From positions 310,001 through 374,000 of the forward strand of contig NZ_LRML01000003.1 of the NCBI RefSeq assembly GCF_001647285.1: a DNA stretch of 64,000 bases, in the 5' to 3' direction. The position numbers and the translations under genes are program-made. Of this stretch, positions 16,692 to 25,222 are shown in pieces (within the stretch, counting starts at the first letter, position 1; the number at the start of each line of letters is the position of its first letter). The notes beneath the pieces are model-generated. The model saw nothing but the letters and a program-made list of their open reading frames with translations, did no database searches and had not been told where the DNA came from. The stretch comes from Rufibacter roseus (GTDB lineage: Bacteria > Bacteroidota > Bacteroidia > Cytophagales > Hymenobacteraceae).

Positions 16692-17777
16692 ATGACTACC
16701 TTTTTAGAAAGAGTTTACTACCACAACACCGTACTTGATTACTTCATTGCCATTGGCATTATTTTACTGGGGCTGCTCATTGCCAGATTATTTAAGCGGT
16801 TCTTCTTAAACCGTATTGCCACCTGGGTAAAAAACACCCGCACTAACATAGATGACTTTATTGTAGAGAATATTGACCGGTTTGTGCTGCCGGCAATTTA
16901 CCTTTCTATTGTACATGCGGGAATCAATTACCTCACCTTATCAGAGAAAGTACAGGATGTTTTACGGGTAGCCACTACCGTGGTCATCACGTTTCTGTTC
17001 GTGCGCCTGGTTTCCTCTACTATTCTAATGCTATTGCGAACCTATGTGCGCAAACAAGAGCACGGTGAGGAGAAGGTGAAGCAGTTAGGTGGCCTAATGC
17101 TCATTATCAATGCCGTTATCTGGATATTGGGCTTGTTGTTCCTGTTCGACAACATGGGCTACAATGTCACTACCATTATCACCGGTTTAGGAATTGGCGG
17201 TATTGCTATTGCCCTGGCCGCTCAAAACATACTGGGTGACGTGTTCAACTACTTCGTCATTTTCTTTGACCGCCCCTTTGAAACCGGCGATTTCATTATT
17301 GTAGACGACAAGCTCGGAACTGTAGATTACATTGGCATTAAAACCACTCGGGTAAAAAGCCTTTCGGGCGAGCTGTTGGTTTTCTCTAACAGTGACCTCA
17401 CCAACTCTCGCATACATAATTACAAACAGATGATGCGCCGTAGGGTGTTGTTCAACTTTGGGGTCATTTACCAGACACCGCTGGAGCAACTGAAGCTTAT
17501 CCCCACAATAGTGGAAAACATCATCAAAGAACAACACCCAGTTATGTTTGACCGGGCACACTTCCAGAAATACGGTGACTCCAGCCTTGACTTTGAGGTG
17601 GTGTACAATGTCTTAGACTCTGACTACAACAAGTACATGGACATACAGCAGGCCATCAACTTCCGGATTTTTGAAGAGTTCCAAAAGCAGGGAATAGAAT
17701 TTGCCTACCCAACCAGAACGTTATTCATGGTCAGCGACCAAACTCAGCCTGGCAACTCGGCTGCCTTACCCAATTAA
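16692..17777 (+). CDS. Small-conductance mechanosensitive channel (MscS family)
   Basis: 361 residues from the ATG at 16692. The N-terminus has about four membrane helices (roughly 15-35, 60-80, 90-115, 130-155), then the pore helix TM3 with GLGIGGIAIALAAQN, and the beta domain beginning DRPFETGDFI. The C-terminal alpha/beta vestibule is present. MscS channels open under membrane tension and release solutes at hypo-osmotic shock. The helix count is a little above E. coli MscS, like the YnaI/YbdG subgroup. It is a single gene with a P40 copy filling the gap to its convergent neighbour. Confidence 0.95.
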   Translation: MTTFLERVYYHNTVLDYFIAIGIILLGLLIARLFKRFFLNRIATWVKNTRTNIDDFIVENIDRFVLPAIYLSIVHAGINYLTLSEKVQDVLRVATTVVITFLFVRLVSSTILMLLRTYVRKQEHGEEKVKQLGGLMLIINAVIWILGLLFLFDNMGYNVTTIITGLGIGGIAIALAAQNILGDVFNYFVIFFDRPFETGDFIIVDDKLGTVDYIGIKTTRVKSLSGELLVFSNSDLTNSRIHNYKQMMRRRVLFNFGVIYQTPLEQLKLIPTIVENIIKEQHPVMFDRAHFQKYGDSSLDFEVVYNVLDSDYNKYMDIQQAINFRIFEEFQKQGIEFAYPTRTLFMVSDQTQPGNSAALPN

Positions 17778-17786
17778 CATTTTAAT

Positions 17787-17832
17787 CTGTCGTTTTAGGG
17801 CTATTTTCTCAAAATCAGCCCTAAAACGGCAG
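17787..17832. repeat. P40 palindrome, copy 6 (extended arms)
   Basis: Core arms GTTTTAGGGCT and AGCCCTAAAAC, extended outward by CTGTC/GGCAG with one bulge. The inner GGG/CCC differs from the usual GGC/GCC but still pairs. It occupies almost the whole 62-base gap between two convergent genes. Confidence 0.92.
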
Positions 17833-17839
17833 CTTGTAA

Positions 17840-18271
17840 TTACTTCACCACGTTATTCTTTTTTTGACAGGCTTCCAGCCAGCTTAGTGCCTCCGTACGG
17901 CTGGTAAAAATCCCTACCTGCAACTCCTGCCCTATTTTACTTACTTTCATCACTTCTCCGGCTTCCTCGCCAAAAGAGTTTCTATGCGCCACATGTGCCA
18001 AGAATTTTAAACCGGCCTGCATAGCCCTAGGTAACCAGTCCTTTTCGAGCCAGGCAACAGCATCGGCCCAAGGACCAGTGAAAGTGGTGTTGTCGTTGAG
18101 TTTGTATAAGCAGTTGCTTTTCTCCAGAATCTCCAACCCAATGTCGCAGGCTTTTTTTAAATCCATCTGAGAGGCGTACCCATACCACAGCGTATCAATA
18201 ATATCTAGATTTTGGTTGTATTCTACCTTGTAGAATGTTCTGCCGAATGAATTAGTGGCTTCTAGTTGCAT
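17840..18271 (-). CDS. STAS/SpoIIAA-like protein, unknown function (paralogue 1)
   Basis: 143 residues, soluble, no signal peptide. The pattern of strand (YNQNLDIIDTLWYG), helix, strand, a central WLEKDWLPRA segment and final helix with TSRTEALSWLEACQ resembles the second paralogue at 56420-56863, with DExWxPxA-like and EAxxWL motifs in the same places. This layout recalls the SpoIIAA/STAS-like fold found in many Bacteroidota small proteins, but the assignment is by eye. It is a single gene whose stop nearly touches a P40 copy. Confidence 0.75.
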   Translation of the reverse strand: MQLEATNSFGRTFYKVEYNQNLDIIDTLWYGYASQMDLKKACDIGLEILEKSNCLYKLNDNTTFTGPWADAVAWLEKDWLPRAMQAGLKFLAHVAHRNSFGEEAGEVMKVSKIGQELQVGIFTSRTEALSWLEACQKKNNVVK

Positions 18272-18696
18272 TGGTGGTGGAAAACAGAAAAATGTTTAGC
18301 TTAGTAAGACAGAGTAACATATTTAGGCAAATCTTACTTGGCGGAAACTTGAACAAAATAATGAACTAATTGTTTTCGGACTCTGGTGAAATTACTCTTT
18401 ATCTGAAAATCTGATCCTTTGCTTCTGCTTGAAGCTGAATTTGTGAAACAGCATTAAAACAGCGATGACTTTGGCTTTAGTTTTGAGGGGGAGGAAAAAA
18501 GAAAATGGATGCTACTCAAGAAATCAATCATTGCAGCAGGTTTCTTTCCTTGGTAATAATTATTTAACAGTATCACTCTATTCTGTCTCTTCTTAAGCGA
18601 CTCCTTCTTTTTCTGAGTGATTCTATGGTAGCGGTCTCATTCAGTTTTTCTAGCTTTAGCTGATGTATTCATCCTTCTGTTGCTATGCCTCTGCCC
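18272..18696. other. 425-base gene-free stretch before the beta-lactamase gene
   Basis: No convincing coding frame. It must hold the promoters of the divergent STAS-like and beta-lactamase genes, but I see no clear TTG/TAnnTTTG pair and no regulator gene. The only structure found is a decayed P40 copy at 18425-18462. Confidence 0.6.
18425..18462. repeat. Decayed P40 copy
   Basis: The right half (TGAAACAGC, then AAAACAG) matches P40 well; the left half (CTGCTTGAAGCTG) is degraded but still pairs partly with it. Confidence 0.45.
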
Positions 18697-19494
18697 ATGA
18701 AACAACTATTAAGCTTTTCGCTCCTGCTCTATTTTTTTGTCAGCCATGCTATCAAGGCTCAAGACCTGCAGCAACCGTTCCGAGATTGCGGGCTACAGGG
18801 GAGCTTCACTTTGTATGACCTCAAAAACAACCGCTGGACATATTCTGACGCTGCCGATTCGAAACGCGCTTCTTTGCCTGCCTCTACCTTCAAAATACTA
18901 AATTCCCTTATTGCCTTAGAGGAGCAAACGGTGGCCAACGAGCATGAGGTTTTAAGGTGGGATGGCCAGAAACATGACATTGCCGCCTGGAATGCTGATA
19001 CAGACATGGCACAGGCTTTCAAGAACTCCACCGTTTGGTTTTATGTGCGGCTAGCCGAGAAAATTGGCAAAGACCAGTACCGCGCTTACCTGAAGCGCAG
19101 CGGCTACGGCAACGGTAAATTAAACAAATCGCTGGGTGCCGATTTCTGGAACTACGGCGACTTTGCCGTCTCGCCCAAAGAACAAATAGAGTTCCTGAGA
19201 AAATTTCACGCCGAGCAGCTCCCCTTCTCCAAAGAAAACATCCGGAAGGTGAAGAAAATGATGGTGGAAGAGCAGATACCTGAATACACCCTTCGCGCCA
19301 AAACCGGCTGGACCATTTACGGCGGCACCGACAGCGGCTGGTGGGTAGGTTATGTTGAAACGAAAGACAACGTCTACTTTTTCGCTACCCGAGTGCATAA
19401 AGAGAGAAGCACCCAGAACGAAAACTTTGCCAGCTACCGCAAAACCATTACCAGAAATTTATTGCAACAGCTGGGTGTATTGCCGTTGTTGTAA
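18697..19494 (+). CDS. Class D (OXA-type) beta-lactamase homologue
   Basis: 265 residues from the ATG at 18697 (an ATG at 18685 adds four) with a signal peptide of about 22 residues ending KAQ, so it is exported. All class D motifs are present in order: STFK with catalytic Ser63 and Lys66 (the lysine that is carboxylated), STV at 111-113, YGN at 137-139, Trp151 in DFW, and KTGW at 202-205. Such enzymes open beta-lactam rings by acylation and hydrolysis. Which drugs it acts on cannot be read from the sequence. No regulator, transposase or integron signs flank it, so it looks like a resident chromosomal gene. Confidence 0.94.
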   Translation: MKQLLSFSLLLYFFVSHAIKAQDLQQPFRDCGLQGSFTLYDLKNNRWTYSDAADSKRASLPASTFKILNSLIALEEQTVANEHEVLRWDGQKHDIAAWNADTDMAQAFKNSTVWFYVRLAEKIGKDQYRAYLKRSGYGNGKLNKSLGADFWNYGDFAVSPKEQIEFLRKFHAEQLPFSKENIRKVKKMMVEEQIPEYTLRAKTGWTIYGGTDSGWWVGYVETKDNVYFFATRVHKERSTQNENFASYRKTITRNLLQQLGVLPLL

Positions 19495-19529
19495 AGCAGC
19501 AGTGCCTAACCCTTTTCTAATCAAGCCCT

Positions 19530-19575
19530 AACCTGTTTTCAGCCTATTTTTCATAAAACAGGCTGAAAACAGGTT
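19530..19575. repeat. P40 palindrome, copy 7
   Basis: Arms extend to 46 bases (AACCTG at the left, CAGGTT at the right). The inner segment is CAGCC/GGCTG instead of AGGCC/GGCCT, a paired change. It lies after the beta-lactamase gene, before a terminator. Confidence 0.93.
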
Positions 19576-19607
19576 TACTTTTAACTAAGAAGCGTACTTC
19601 ATAAAAA

Positions 19608-19643
19608 CAGCCGAGCCTGCACCAATTGGCACAGGCTCGGCTG
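19608..19643. terminator. Bidirectional terminator
   Basis: Perfect 12-bp stem CAGCCGAGCCTG / CAGGCTCGGCTG with an A tract before it, between convergent genes and between two P40 copies. Confidence 0.88.
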
Positions 19644-19659
19644 CTTTATCTATCTTCTG

Positions 19660-19697
19660 TGTTTTAGCCCTGCTTTTCTGAAAACAGGGCTAAAACA
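19660..19697. repeat. P40 palindrome, copy 8
   Basis: Arms GTTTTAGCCCTG and CAGGGCTAAAAC pair perfectly over 12 bases. It lies 10 bases before the stop codon of the PepSY protein on the other strand; it is the second copy in one 212-base gap. Confidence 0.92.
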
Positions 19698-19706
19698 TGA
19701 ATTGGT

Positions 19707-20924
19707 TTAAGACACCTGTGTTAACACTGGCCTTGCTCCCATCTGCTTTTTATTAGACTTCTTCTTCAGTTTATTCCACCAGATAAGGGTACCGGTAATG
19801 GGTAAGCTGGTGGCAATTAAACAAGCCAGGAAATACAGAATCTTAGAAAATGTCCCGAACACGTCGCCCAAATGCAGCGCCCTTACGGAAGAGGCTACTT
19901 TTTCATTGAACGGTTTATCAGAAAACTTCTCCACTTTCAGCACTTTACCGCTGTACTGGTCAATCTGCACTTTGTCAGCCGCTGATGGGGCAAAGAAACC
20001 AGCCTCCGTCTTTTGCACCACAATTGAACCGGTTGAGTCAGAGGGTAAGCTGATGCGGTAATTGCCTTGGTACGGAACGGCTTGGTCAGCAAGGTTGATC
20101 ATAGAAGCCACGGTCATTGTTTGGCCGGTTGCTCCGGCAGGGTCAGACGGCAGAGGTTTCTCGCCGCGCTGCTTGAAGATTTTATCTCCTAACACGGCAC
20201 TGGCTCCGTCGCGGTACCACTCAAAAGACCAGCACAAGCCCGTAAGCGACATCACTAGCAGGAAACCAAAAGAGTAAAAACCAAGGCTGTTGTGCAGGTC
20301 ATGGTTAATGCGTTTCCAGTTGCCGCTGGTTTTTACCTTAAGCCCCTTCTTCCAGTTCTTCAATTTTTTAGGGAACCAGATCACCATACCCGAAAGTAAA
20401 ATAAACACGAAGATAATGGTAGACACGCCCACAATAACTTTACCTGGATTAATAGTGCCTGGCTCTGCTTTCACCAACAGGAAGCGGTGCAACTGCTCAA
20501 CGGTATGGAAGAACTCACTGGCTGCGCTTTCGGTGGTGCCGTTTATTTCACCGGTGTACTGGTTCACCAGATAAGTGGTTGGTCTTCCTCCGCCACCTGG
20601 CCCGCCAGGTCCGCCCTCTCCGGCTTGCTCTTTTTTGAGCATGAGGCGGTAAGGTTTTTCGGCATGGGCGGGAATTTGCAGGCCAGTTACTTTCCCTTTC
20701 TCTTGTCTCTCTAATTTGGTAATTAATTCATCTGCCGACAAGGCTGTGGCATTGGCCGGTACCTCCACCTGATACTTCTCTGGCTCCAGCGCCTCTTCAA
20801 TTTCAGTGTGGAACGTGAAAATGGTGCCCGTAAGGCAGACCACAAACAAGACTAATCCACTGGCCAAACCTAGCCACAGGTGGATATCGTTGAACAATTT
20901 TCGCCAGGTGAACCCTTTCTTCAT
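19707..20924 (-). CDS. PepSY-associated membrane protein (iron-siderophore uptake partner)
   Basis: 405 residues, with a basic start, membrane helix at about 17-38, periplasmic PepSY domain (about 45-160) containing a Gly/Pro-rich loop, helices near 165-185 and 210-235, a second PepSY-like segment (about 265-345) and a last helix near 360-385, then a basic tail. His residues in the helices (FHTEIEE, HTVEQLHRF, NHDLHNSLG, RALHLGD) fit the family of haem-binding or ferric-siderophore reductases. It is 92 bases downstream of the siderophore receptor gene and probably co-transcribed with it; iron release from a siderophore is the likely role. Confidence 0.9.
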   Translation of the reverse strand: MKKGFTWRKLFNDIHLWLGLASGLVLFVVCLTGTIFTFHTEIEEALEPEKYQVEVPANATALSADELITKLERQEKGKVTGLQIPAHAEKPYRLMLKKEQAGEGGPGGPGGGGRPTTYLVNQYTGEINGTTESAASEFFHTVEQLHRFLLVKAEPGTINPGKVIVGVSTIIFVFILLSGMVIWFPKKLKNWKKGLKVKTSGNWKRINHDLHNSLGFYSFGFLLVMSLTGLCWSFEWYRDGASAVLGDKIFKQRGEKPLPSDPAGATGQTMTVASMINLADQAVPYQGNYRISLPSDSTGSIVVQKTEAGFFAPSAADKVQIDQYSGKVLKVEKFSDKPFNEKVASSVRALHLGDVFGTFSKILYFLACLIATSLPITGTLIWWNKLKKKSNKKQMGARPVLTQVS

Positions 20925-21016
20925 ATGGTTAGCAACTTTAAGGTTTCTTTTTGCAGAAAAGCAGCCAACGCAATTACGCTGGCTGCATAGTTTTATTTTG
21001 TACTGGTGGTGCTTCT

Positions 21017-23455
21017 TTAGAAACGGTAAGTAACCATTCCGGAGAAGTTGCGGGGTTGGATTCTGTCTATAAAATTTGAACGATAAGCATCATAGCCCAC
21101 TTTATCAAATAAGTTGTTCAGCATCACTCTCACGCCCCAATGCTGTTGGAACTCGTACCCAACTTGGGCATTGGCAATGGTGTAGGCTTTGTTAAACCAA
21201 GGTGCCGTGTTTGGGTCAATGTTGTGGTACTGCACGCCTTCTAAAGTCCAGTCGTTGTACGGCCGCGCACCCAGGTGATACACGCCCAACCCCAGGTTCA
21301 GCCCACGCAGCAGCCCTTCATTGAGGGAGTAGTTAGCCCAGGCATTGAACGTATGTTTAGGTGTATTATTCGGTGCCGAGCCGGTAACAAAAACAGTGTG
21401 CTCCTTGTATTGGGCATCAATATAGGCATAACCAGCCACAACCTCCAGATTCTCCAGCACACGTCCGGTCAACTCTACCTCTACCCCTTTGCGCTCGTCG
21501 TTACCGCCTTTAGTGTAATACCCCGCTGACACCACCGCACCAGATTCATCAACCCTGAATACCTCTAAGTTCATGTTGGTGTTGTTGATTTTGTAGAGCG
21601 TGAGGTTAAACCGCAGGCGGTCGTTCAGCCAGTCAGACTTAATGCCTACTTCCATCTGGTCTATGCGCTCAGCTCCCAAGGCGTTTCCGTTCACGTCTAC
21701 CACCGAGGCACTTCTTGGGTTAGAGCTGTTGGTGTAAGACCCGAAAACATTCAGGCCTTCTTTCACCGTGAACATAACCCCAGCTAACGGATTCCAGTAG
21801 CTGGAACGTTGAATTTTTGATCCTTCCGGTGAATTGGTTTGGGTGGTGCTGTACCGTATTCCGCCGTACACTTTTGCCCAGGGGGTTACTTGAATTACAT
21901 CTTGGAAGGTAAGGCCCAGGCGGGTGTCAAAAGAAGTAGTGCCGCCGGTTCTGGTAAAGTTTGGCGTGCCCTCAGGCAAGGTGTTGGAGATGTTGGTGTC
22001 AAATACATCAATTACATCAATAGCAATGGAGTTGAATACCGGTACTTCTAAATCAATGGTGCGATAGTCAAAACCAGCCTGGAAAGTATGCTTCAGAAAA
22101 CCAGACTCTATATTAGCGCCCACTAAATCGGCTTGGAAAACGCTGCTTTTGTCAATGCGGGTGGTATTGTGAGAAATAGAACGGCGGTAGATGTTCACCT
22201 GGTCTACGTTAATTCCTTGACTGGCATCAGAACGTACTGCTGCTAAACTGGTCCGGATGCCGTCTGAGTCATAGTTAGAGCGGAAGTAAGCGGCACGCAG
22301 GTAAATTTGGTCTGTTAGATCACGCTTCACACGAGCCGCGAAGGTGGTGTGTTTTACCACGGCCAAATCAGAGTCAAACCCTAGGAAGCGGTTTACCGGA
22401 AGGTCATAAATCTGGTTTTCTTTGTTACCTACCGAGAGGTTAACGGTACCGGCATCAATGCTTTGGTTGTCGTTGTAGTAGTCCATTTCCAGCACTACTG
22501 AAGTTTTAGCATCGGGGCGCCAGGCTAATGACGGGTTGATGTAGAAAGATTCTTTTGACATGTGGTCACGGAATTTTCCGCCGGTTTGGTAAGAACCGTT
22601 TAATCTGAAAGCTACCGTATTCGCCTCGCCCAATACACCCTGCACATCAAAAGCCGGACGAATTAAGCCAAAGCTGCCCACTCGCAAAGAGGCTTGGCCG
22701 CGATCTTCAAACTTAGGGGTTTTAGTCACAATGTTCACCAACCCGCCTGGGCCGCCTAAATCGGTAGCTGCGCCCATGGTTACCGCCGATGCTCCTTTCA
22801 GCACCTGAATGCTTTCCACGCCTTCCATATCCGTTGAAAAGCCCTGACCCCGGAAATCGGTCATGACACGCACACCGTTTTTAAGGGTAGGAATTCCACG
22901 GAAACCACGTGAGGAAATACTTTCGCGCACACCACCGTAAGTAGCATAGGTGTACACCCCCGGCACGTTCCGCACTGCCTCCAACACCGTTAAAGCACCC
23001 TGCTTTTCAATTAAAACATCAGAAATAACTGAGATAGACTGTATCTGGTCGCGGGGTTTGAGGGGCAAGCGGGTAATGGCATCTAATTTCTCTGGCTGTT
23101 TCTCACGCTCACCGAACACTTCTACCTGATTTATTTGACTGCTGACCGGCTCTAGCACAAAAGAGAGCTCCAGGTCTTGGTTGCTGCTGATGCTTACTTT
23201 TTTGTCTATTGATTGATACCCAATCATAGAAACTCTCACCTGATAGACGCCCTGCTCTAAAGGTCTGATCCGGAAATGGCCAGATTCAGAGGTAGTGGTT
23301 CCATATGAAGTACCTACCAGCGCTACACTTGCATAGGCCAGCGGCTCACCGTTACCTAAGGTTACTTTACCACTAATAGAAGAAGTATGACGTTGCGCCC
23401 ATACAAGCTGACTAAGCAAGAGCACTAGTGTGAACAGGGTAAATCTTTTATACAT
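21017..23455 (-). CDS. TonB-dependent siderophore receptor
   Basis: 812 residues with a signal peptide (about 1-20, VWAQ). A CarboxypepD_reg-like domain (about 26-105) with GKVTLGNGEPLAYASVALVG precedes the plug (about 125-240), which has the siderophore-receptor motifs ISVISDVLIEKQGA, VRNVPGVYTYATYGG, RGFRGIPTLKNGVR and VLKGASAVTMGA. The 22-strand barrel ends in MVTYRF with the usual terminal Phe. It imports a ferric chelate across the outer membrane using TonB energy; the exact siderophore is not deducible. Two Fur-like boxes lie 70-130 bases upstream, and a PepSY protein follows, so it is an iron-uptake operon. Confidence 0.95.
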   Translation of the reverse strand: MYKRFTLFTLVLLLSQLVWAQRHTSSISGKVTLGNGEPLAYASVALVGTSYGTTTSESGHFRIRPLEQGVYQVRVSMIGYQSIDKKVSISSNQDLELSFVLEPVSSQINQVEVFGEREKQPEKLDAITRLPLKPRDQIQSISVISDVLIEKQGALTVLEAVRNVPGVYTYATYGGVRESISSRGFRGIPTLKNGVRVMTDFRGQGFSTDMEGVESIQVLKGASAVTMGAATDLGGPGGLVNIVTKTPKFEDRGQASLRVGSFGLIRPAFDVQGVLGEANTVAFRLNGSYQTGGKFRDHMSKESFYINPSLAWRPDAKTSVVLEMDYYNDNQSIDAGTVNLSVGNKENQIYDLPVNRFLGFDSDLAVVKHTTFAARVKRDLTDQIYLRAAYFRSNYDSDGIRTSLAAVRSDASQGINVDQVNIYRRSISHNTTRIDKSSVFQADLVGANIESGFLKHTFQAGFDYRTIDLEVPVFNSIAIDVIDVFDTNISNTLPEGTPNFTRTGGTTSFDTRLGLTFQDVIQVTPWAKVYGGIRYSTTQTNSPEGSKIQRSSYWNPLAGVMFTVKEGLNVFGSYTNSSNPRSASVVDVNGNALGAERIDQMEVGIKSDWLNDRLRFNLTLYKINNTNMNLEVFRVDESGAVVSAGYYTKGGNDERKGVEVELTGRVLENLEVVAGYAYIDAQYKEHTVFVTGSAPNNTPKHTFNAWANYSLNEGLLRGLNLGLGVYHLGARPYNDWTLEGVQYHNIDPNTAPWFNKAYTIANAQVGYEFQQHWGVRVMLNNLFDKVGYDAYRSNFIDRIQPRNFSGMVTYRF

Positions 23456-23524
23456 AGCTAAGCAGAAGAAATAAAGGGGATAGTTTGCCTTATTACTTTA
23501 GAGCCCGGTTCATGAACCAGCTCT

Positions 23525-23545
23525 TTATTTAGAAATCTTCTAAAC
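23525..23545. promoter_or_regulatory. Candidate Fur box 1
   Basis: TTTAGA, five bases, TCTAAA at 23528-23544, preceded by TTA. The shape resembles Fur operators described for Bacteroidota iron genes as I recall them. It is 73 bases upstream of the receptor start codon. Confidence 0.6.
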
Positions 23546-23563
23546 AGCGGCAAAGTAAACCTC

Positions 23564-23584
23564 TATTTAGATTCAATCCAAATA
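23564..23584. promoter_or_regulatory. Candidate Fur box 2
   Basis: TATTTAGATT, one base, then AATCCAAATA: a 21-base palindrome with a single mismatch and the same TTTAGA-type half-site as box 1, 36 bases away. It could control the receptor, the divergent VOC gene, or both. Confidence 0.55.
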
Positions 23585-23678
23585 AAAAATAATTCTTTCT
23601 TCAATTCTCCTACTGCCTGATTATATCTGCTCTTAATTCGCTTTTTTGCGCATTTAAGAAATATTCTGATACAACACT

Positions 23679-24104
23679 ATGGATCCAAGAATTACCATTG
23701 TTACCCTTGGCGTAAATGATGTAGCGGCCGCTACGCAGTTTTATGAATCTGTTTTTGGCTGGGCAAGAACCTCTGCCAGTCAGGAAGGCATTACTTTCTT
23801 TCAGCTGAATGGCTTTCTATTGGCTTTGTTTAAAGAAGAGGAGTTAGCTAAAGACGCCCACGTTCCCGCTCAACGCGACGGGTTCAGAGGCGTAAGTTTG
23901 GCGCACAATCTCCGAAGCGAGCAGGAAGTAGATGGCTTGTTCAGAGATTTAGAAGCCAAAGGAGTGACCATTCTGAAAAAGCCAGAAAAAGTGTTCTGGG
24001 GAGGTTACAGCGGTTACTTTGCTGATATAGACAACCACCTCTGGGAAGTGGCTTACAATCCGTACCTGCCTTTAGACCAGGCAGGCAACGTGACAGGACA
24101 ATAA
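23679..24104 (+). CDS. VOC superfamily (glyoxalase/bleomycin-resistance-like) protein
   Basis: 141 residues, the usual length of a single-chain VOC protein made of two beta-alpha-beta-beta-beta modules. Motifs seen: LGVNDVAAATQFYESVFGW at the start, FFQLNGFLLALF, and a C-terminal FADIDNHLWEVAYNP, whose Glu (W-E-V) is a metal ligand in the family. The N-terminal metal His is absent (the LGV position has none), so it may be a binding protein or a variant enzyme; the substrate is unknown. It is divergent from the siderophore receptor and a P40 copy starts two bases after its stop. Confidence 0.88.
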   Translation: MDPRITIVTLGVNDVAAATQFYESVFGWARTSASQEGITFFQLNGFLLALFKEEELAKDAHVPAQRDGFRGVSLAHNLRSEQEVDGLFRDLEAKGVTILKKPEKVFWGGYSGYFADIDNHLWEVAYNPYLPLDQAGNVTGQ

Positions 24105-24106
24105 TA

Positions 24107-24155
24107 AAAATACGTTTCAGCCTGTTTTCTAAAAAACAGGCCTGAAACGTATTTT
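24107..24155. repeat. P40 palindrome, copy 9 (longest perfect outer arms)
   Basis: AAAATACGTTTCAG at the left pairs perfectly with CTGAAACGTATTTT at the right, with a TGTTTTCTA centre. The outer ACG/CGT replaces the usual CTG/CAG as a paired change. It starts two bases after the VOC gene stop and lies between convergent genes. Confidence 0.95.
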
Positions 24156-24207
24156 ACGTGGAGTAGAATGAGGGCTGCTGTGGCAGATAGTTTCAATAAA
24201 CTATCTT

Positions 24208-24594
24208 TTACAGTTGCCCCTGTTTCAGTTGGTCTATCATTTCATCTAAAACATCTTGGCTATAGCCAATGCGGCGGGCATAGTCTGCACACAGTTTATA
24301 CTCACTTTCCTCTAATTCGCCGTCTTGCAGCATCATGAGCACCAGTGTCTGCAACTCTAAGGTTTTATGCAGGCCGTCTTCTGGAATAATAAAAGAGAGT
24401 ACCGAAATGTTGTCGGCAATGGGTTGGGTTTCCTCTTCAGTAAGGCCTAGCTGGTCTCCTATGGTCACCAAAAAATTACTCTCTGACTCATCAAGGTAAC
24501 CATCAGCCACGGCCACAAGTATTAGGTTCTGAAAAAATGCCAGCTTCTTCTGCTGGGTATTTAAAAGCTCTTCAAATGATTTATTTATTGCCAT
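24208..24594 (-). CDS. TerB-like protein
   Basis: 128 residues, all helical, soluble and acidic (one cysteine only). Two repeated segments carry the TerB-type metal-binding pattern: AVADGYLDESESNFL at about residues 28-42 and MLQDGELEESEYKLC at about 86-101, each an Asp-Gly-x-Leu-(D/E)-E-S-E loop. TerB folds bind divalent cations and occur in stress or membrane-linked complexes; no other ter genes are nearby, so the function is open. It is a single gene. Confidence 0.8.
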   Translation of the reverse strand: MAINKSFEELLNTQQKKLAFFQNLILVAVADGYLDESESNFLVTIGDQLGLTEEETQPIADNISVLSFIIPEDGLHKTLELQTLVLMMLQDGELEESEYKLCADYARRIGYSQDVLDEMIDQLKQGQL

Positions 24595-24733
24595 GGGTTT
24601 TGCATTCGTATGTAAGGACTATTGAATACTTGAATACGGCGGAAAAGTTGCCGGAGACAAACATCTGCGCTCCAGCTAAAATCCCCCTAGGGGAAATCTG
24701 TCTGTCATAGCCAAAAAATACCATTAAGTGCTT

Positions 24734-24741
24734 TACCTTTG
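24734..24741 (+). promoter_or_regulatory. Candidate -7 box of the NISID-protein gene
   Basis: TACCTTTG fits the Bacteroidota -7 element TAnnTTTG; no good TTG -33 element is seen at the expected spacing, so it is only a candidate. The predicted transcript would have about a 50-base leader. Confidence 0.4.
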
Positions 24742-24796
24742 AAAAATGAATGGCCTGTTTAGACATATCAGAATCTTTTGAGCCCTTTGGGGTCTG

Positions 24797-25132
24797 ATGG
24801 CCCTCTATCTGTTCAATATAAGTATTGACAAATCAGACACCACCCTTGATCCTCTACCTGCGGAACTGGAAAATAATGACATAGAAAGCTTTGTTGAGCT
24901 TATTCTTGAAAACGTCTTGTGCCTGGAAGACATAATAGAAGAATACGACGACACCAAAACTGAAGAACATCTCAAGAAAAAGAGCAATAGAATAGACGTG
25001 TTCTACCCCTTTAAAGCTGAACCAGAATACATTACCAAATCTGAGCAAAACAGCCAGACAAATCTTCCATTCAAATTATACCAACTCACCAAAGGCTTTT
25101 CTAAGCTAGACATTCCCCCACCCAAAGTTTAA
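24797..25132 (+). CDS. Small conserved acidic protein, unknown function, paired with an outer-membrane barrel
   Basis: 111 residues, no signal peptide or membrane segment. Features: start ALYLFNISIDKSD, an acidic segment EDIIEEYDD, then a Lys-rich stretch, and a conserved-looking C-terminus GFSKLDIPPPKV. I recall similar 110-residue proteins with a NISVD/NISID start and a PPPK end in other Bacteroidota next to the same kind of barrel protein, but this is recollection and no function is known to me. It lies 90 bases before the barrel gene and probably shares a transcript. Confidence 0.78.
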   Translation: MALYLFNISIDKSDTTLDPLPAELENNDIESFVELILENVLCLEDIIEEYDDTKTEEHLKKKSNRIDVFYPFKAEPEYITKSEQNSQTNLPFKLYQLTKGFSKLDIPPPKV

Positions 25133-25222
25133 TTTTGTTTTTCATAACCTTTTCCTCACAGATGGTTCTACGAAAGAGCCGCCTGCCCCCTCTTGCATTG
25201 CAAAAACAAATCAAAAATCAAC

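Noticed and set aside
18697-19494. Beta-lactamase gene as a recent mobile acquisition
   Set aside because: No transposase, integrase, attC-like site or flanking direct repeat is visible.
24684-24693. Palindrome CCCCTAGGGG as an operator
   Set aside because: Too short and isolated to support a site; no second copy seen.
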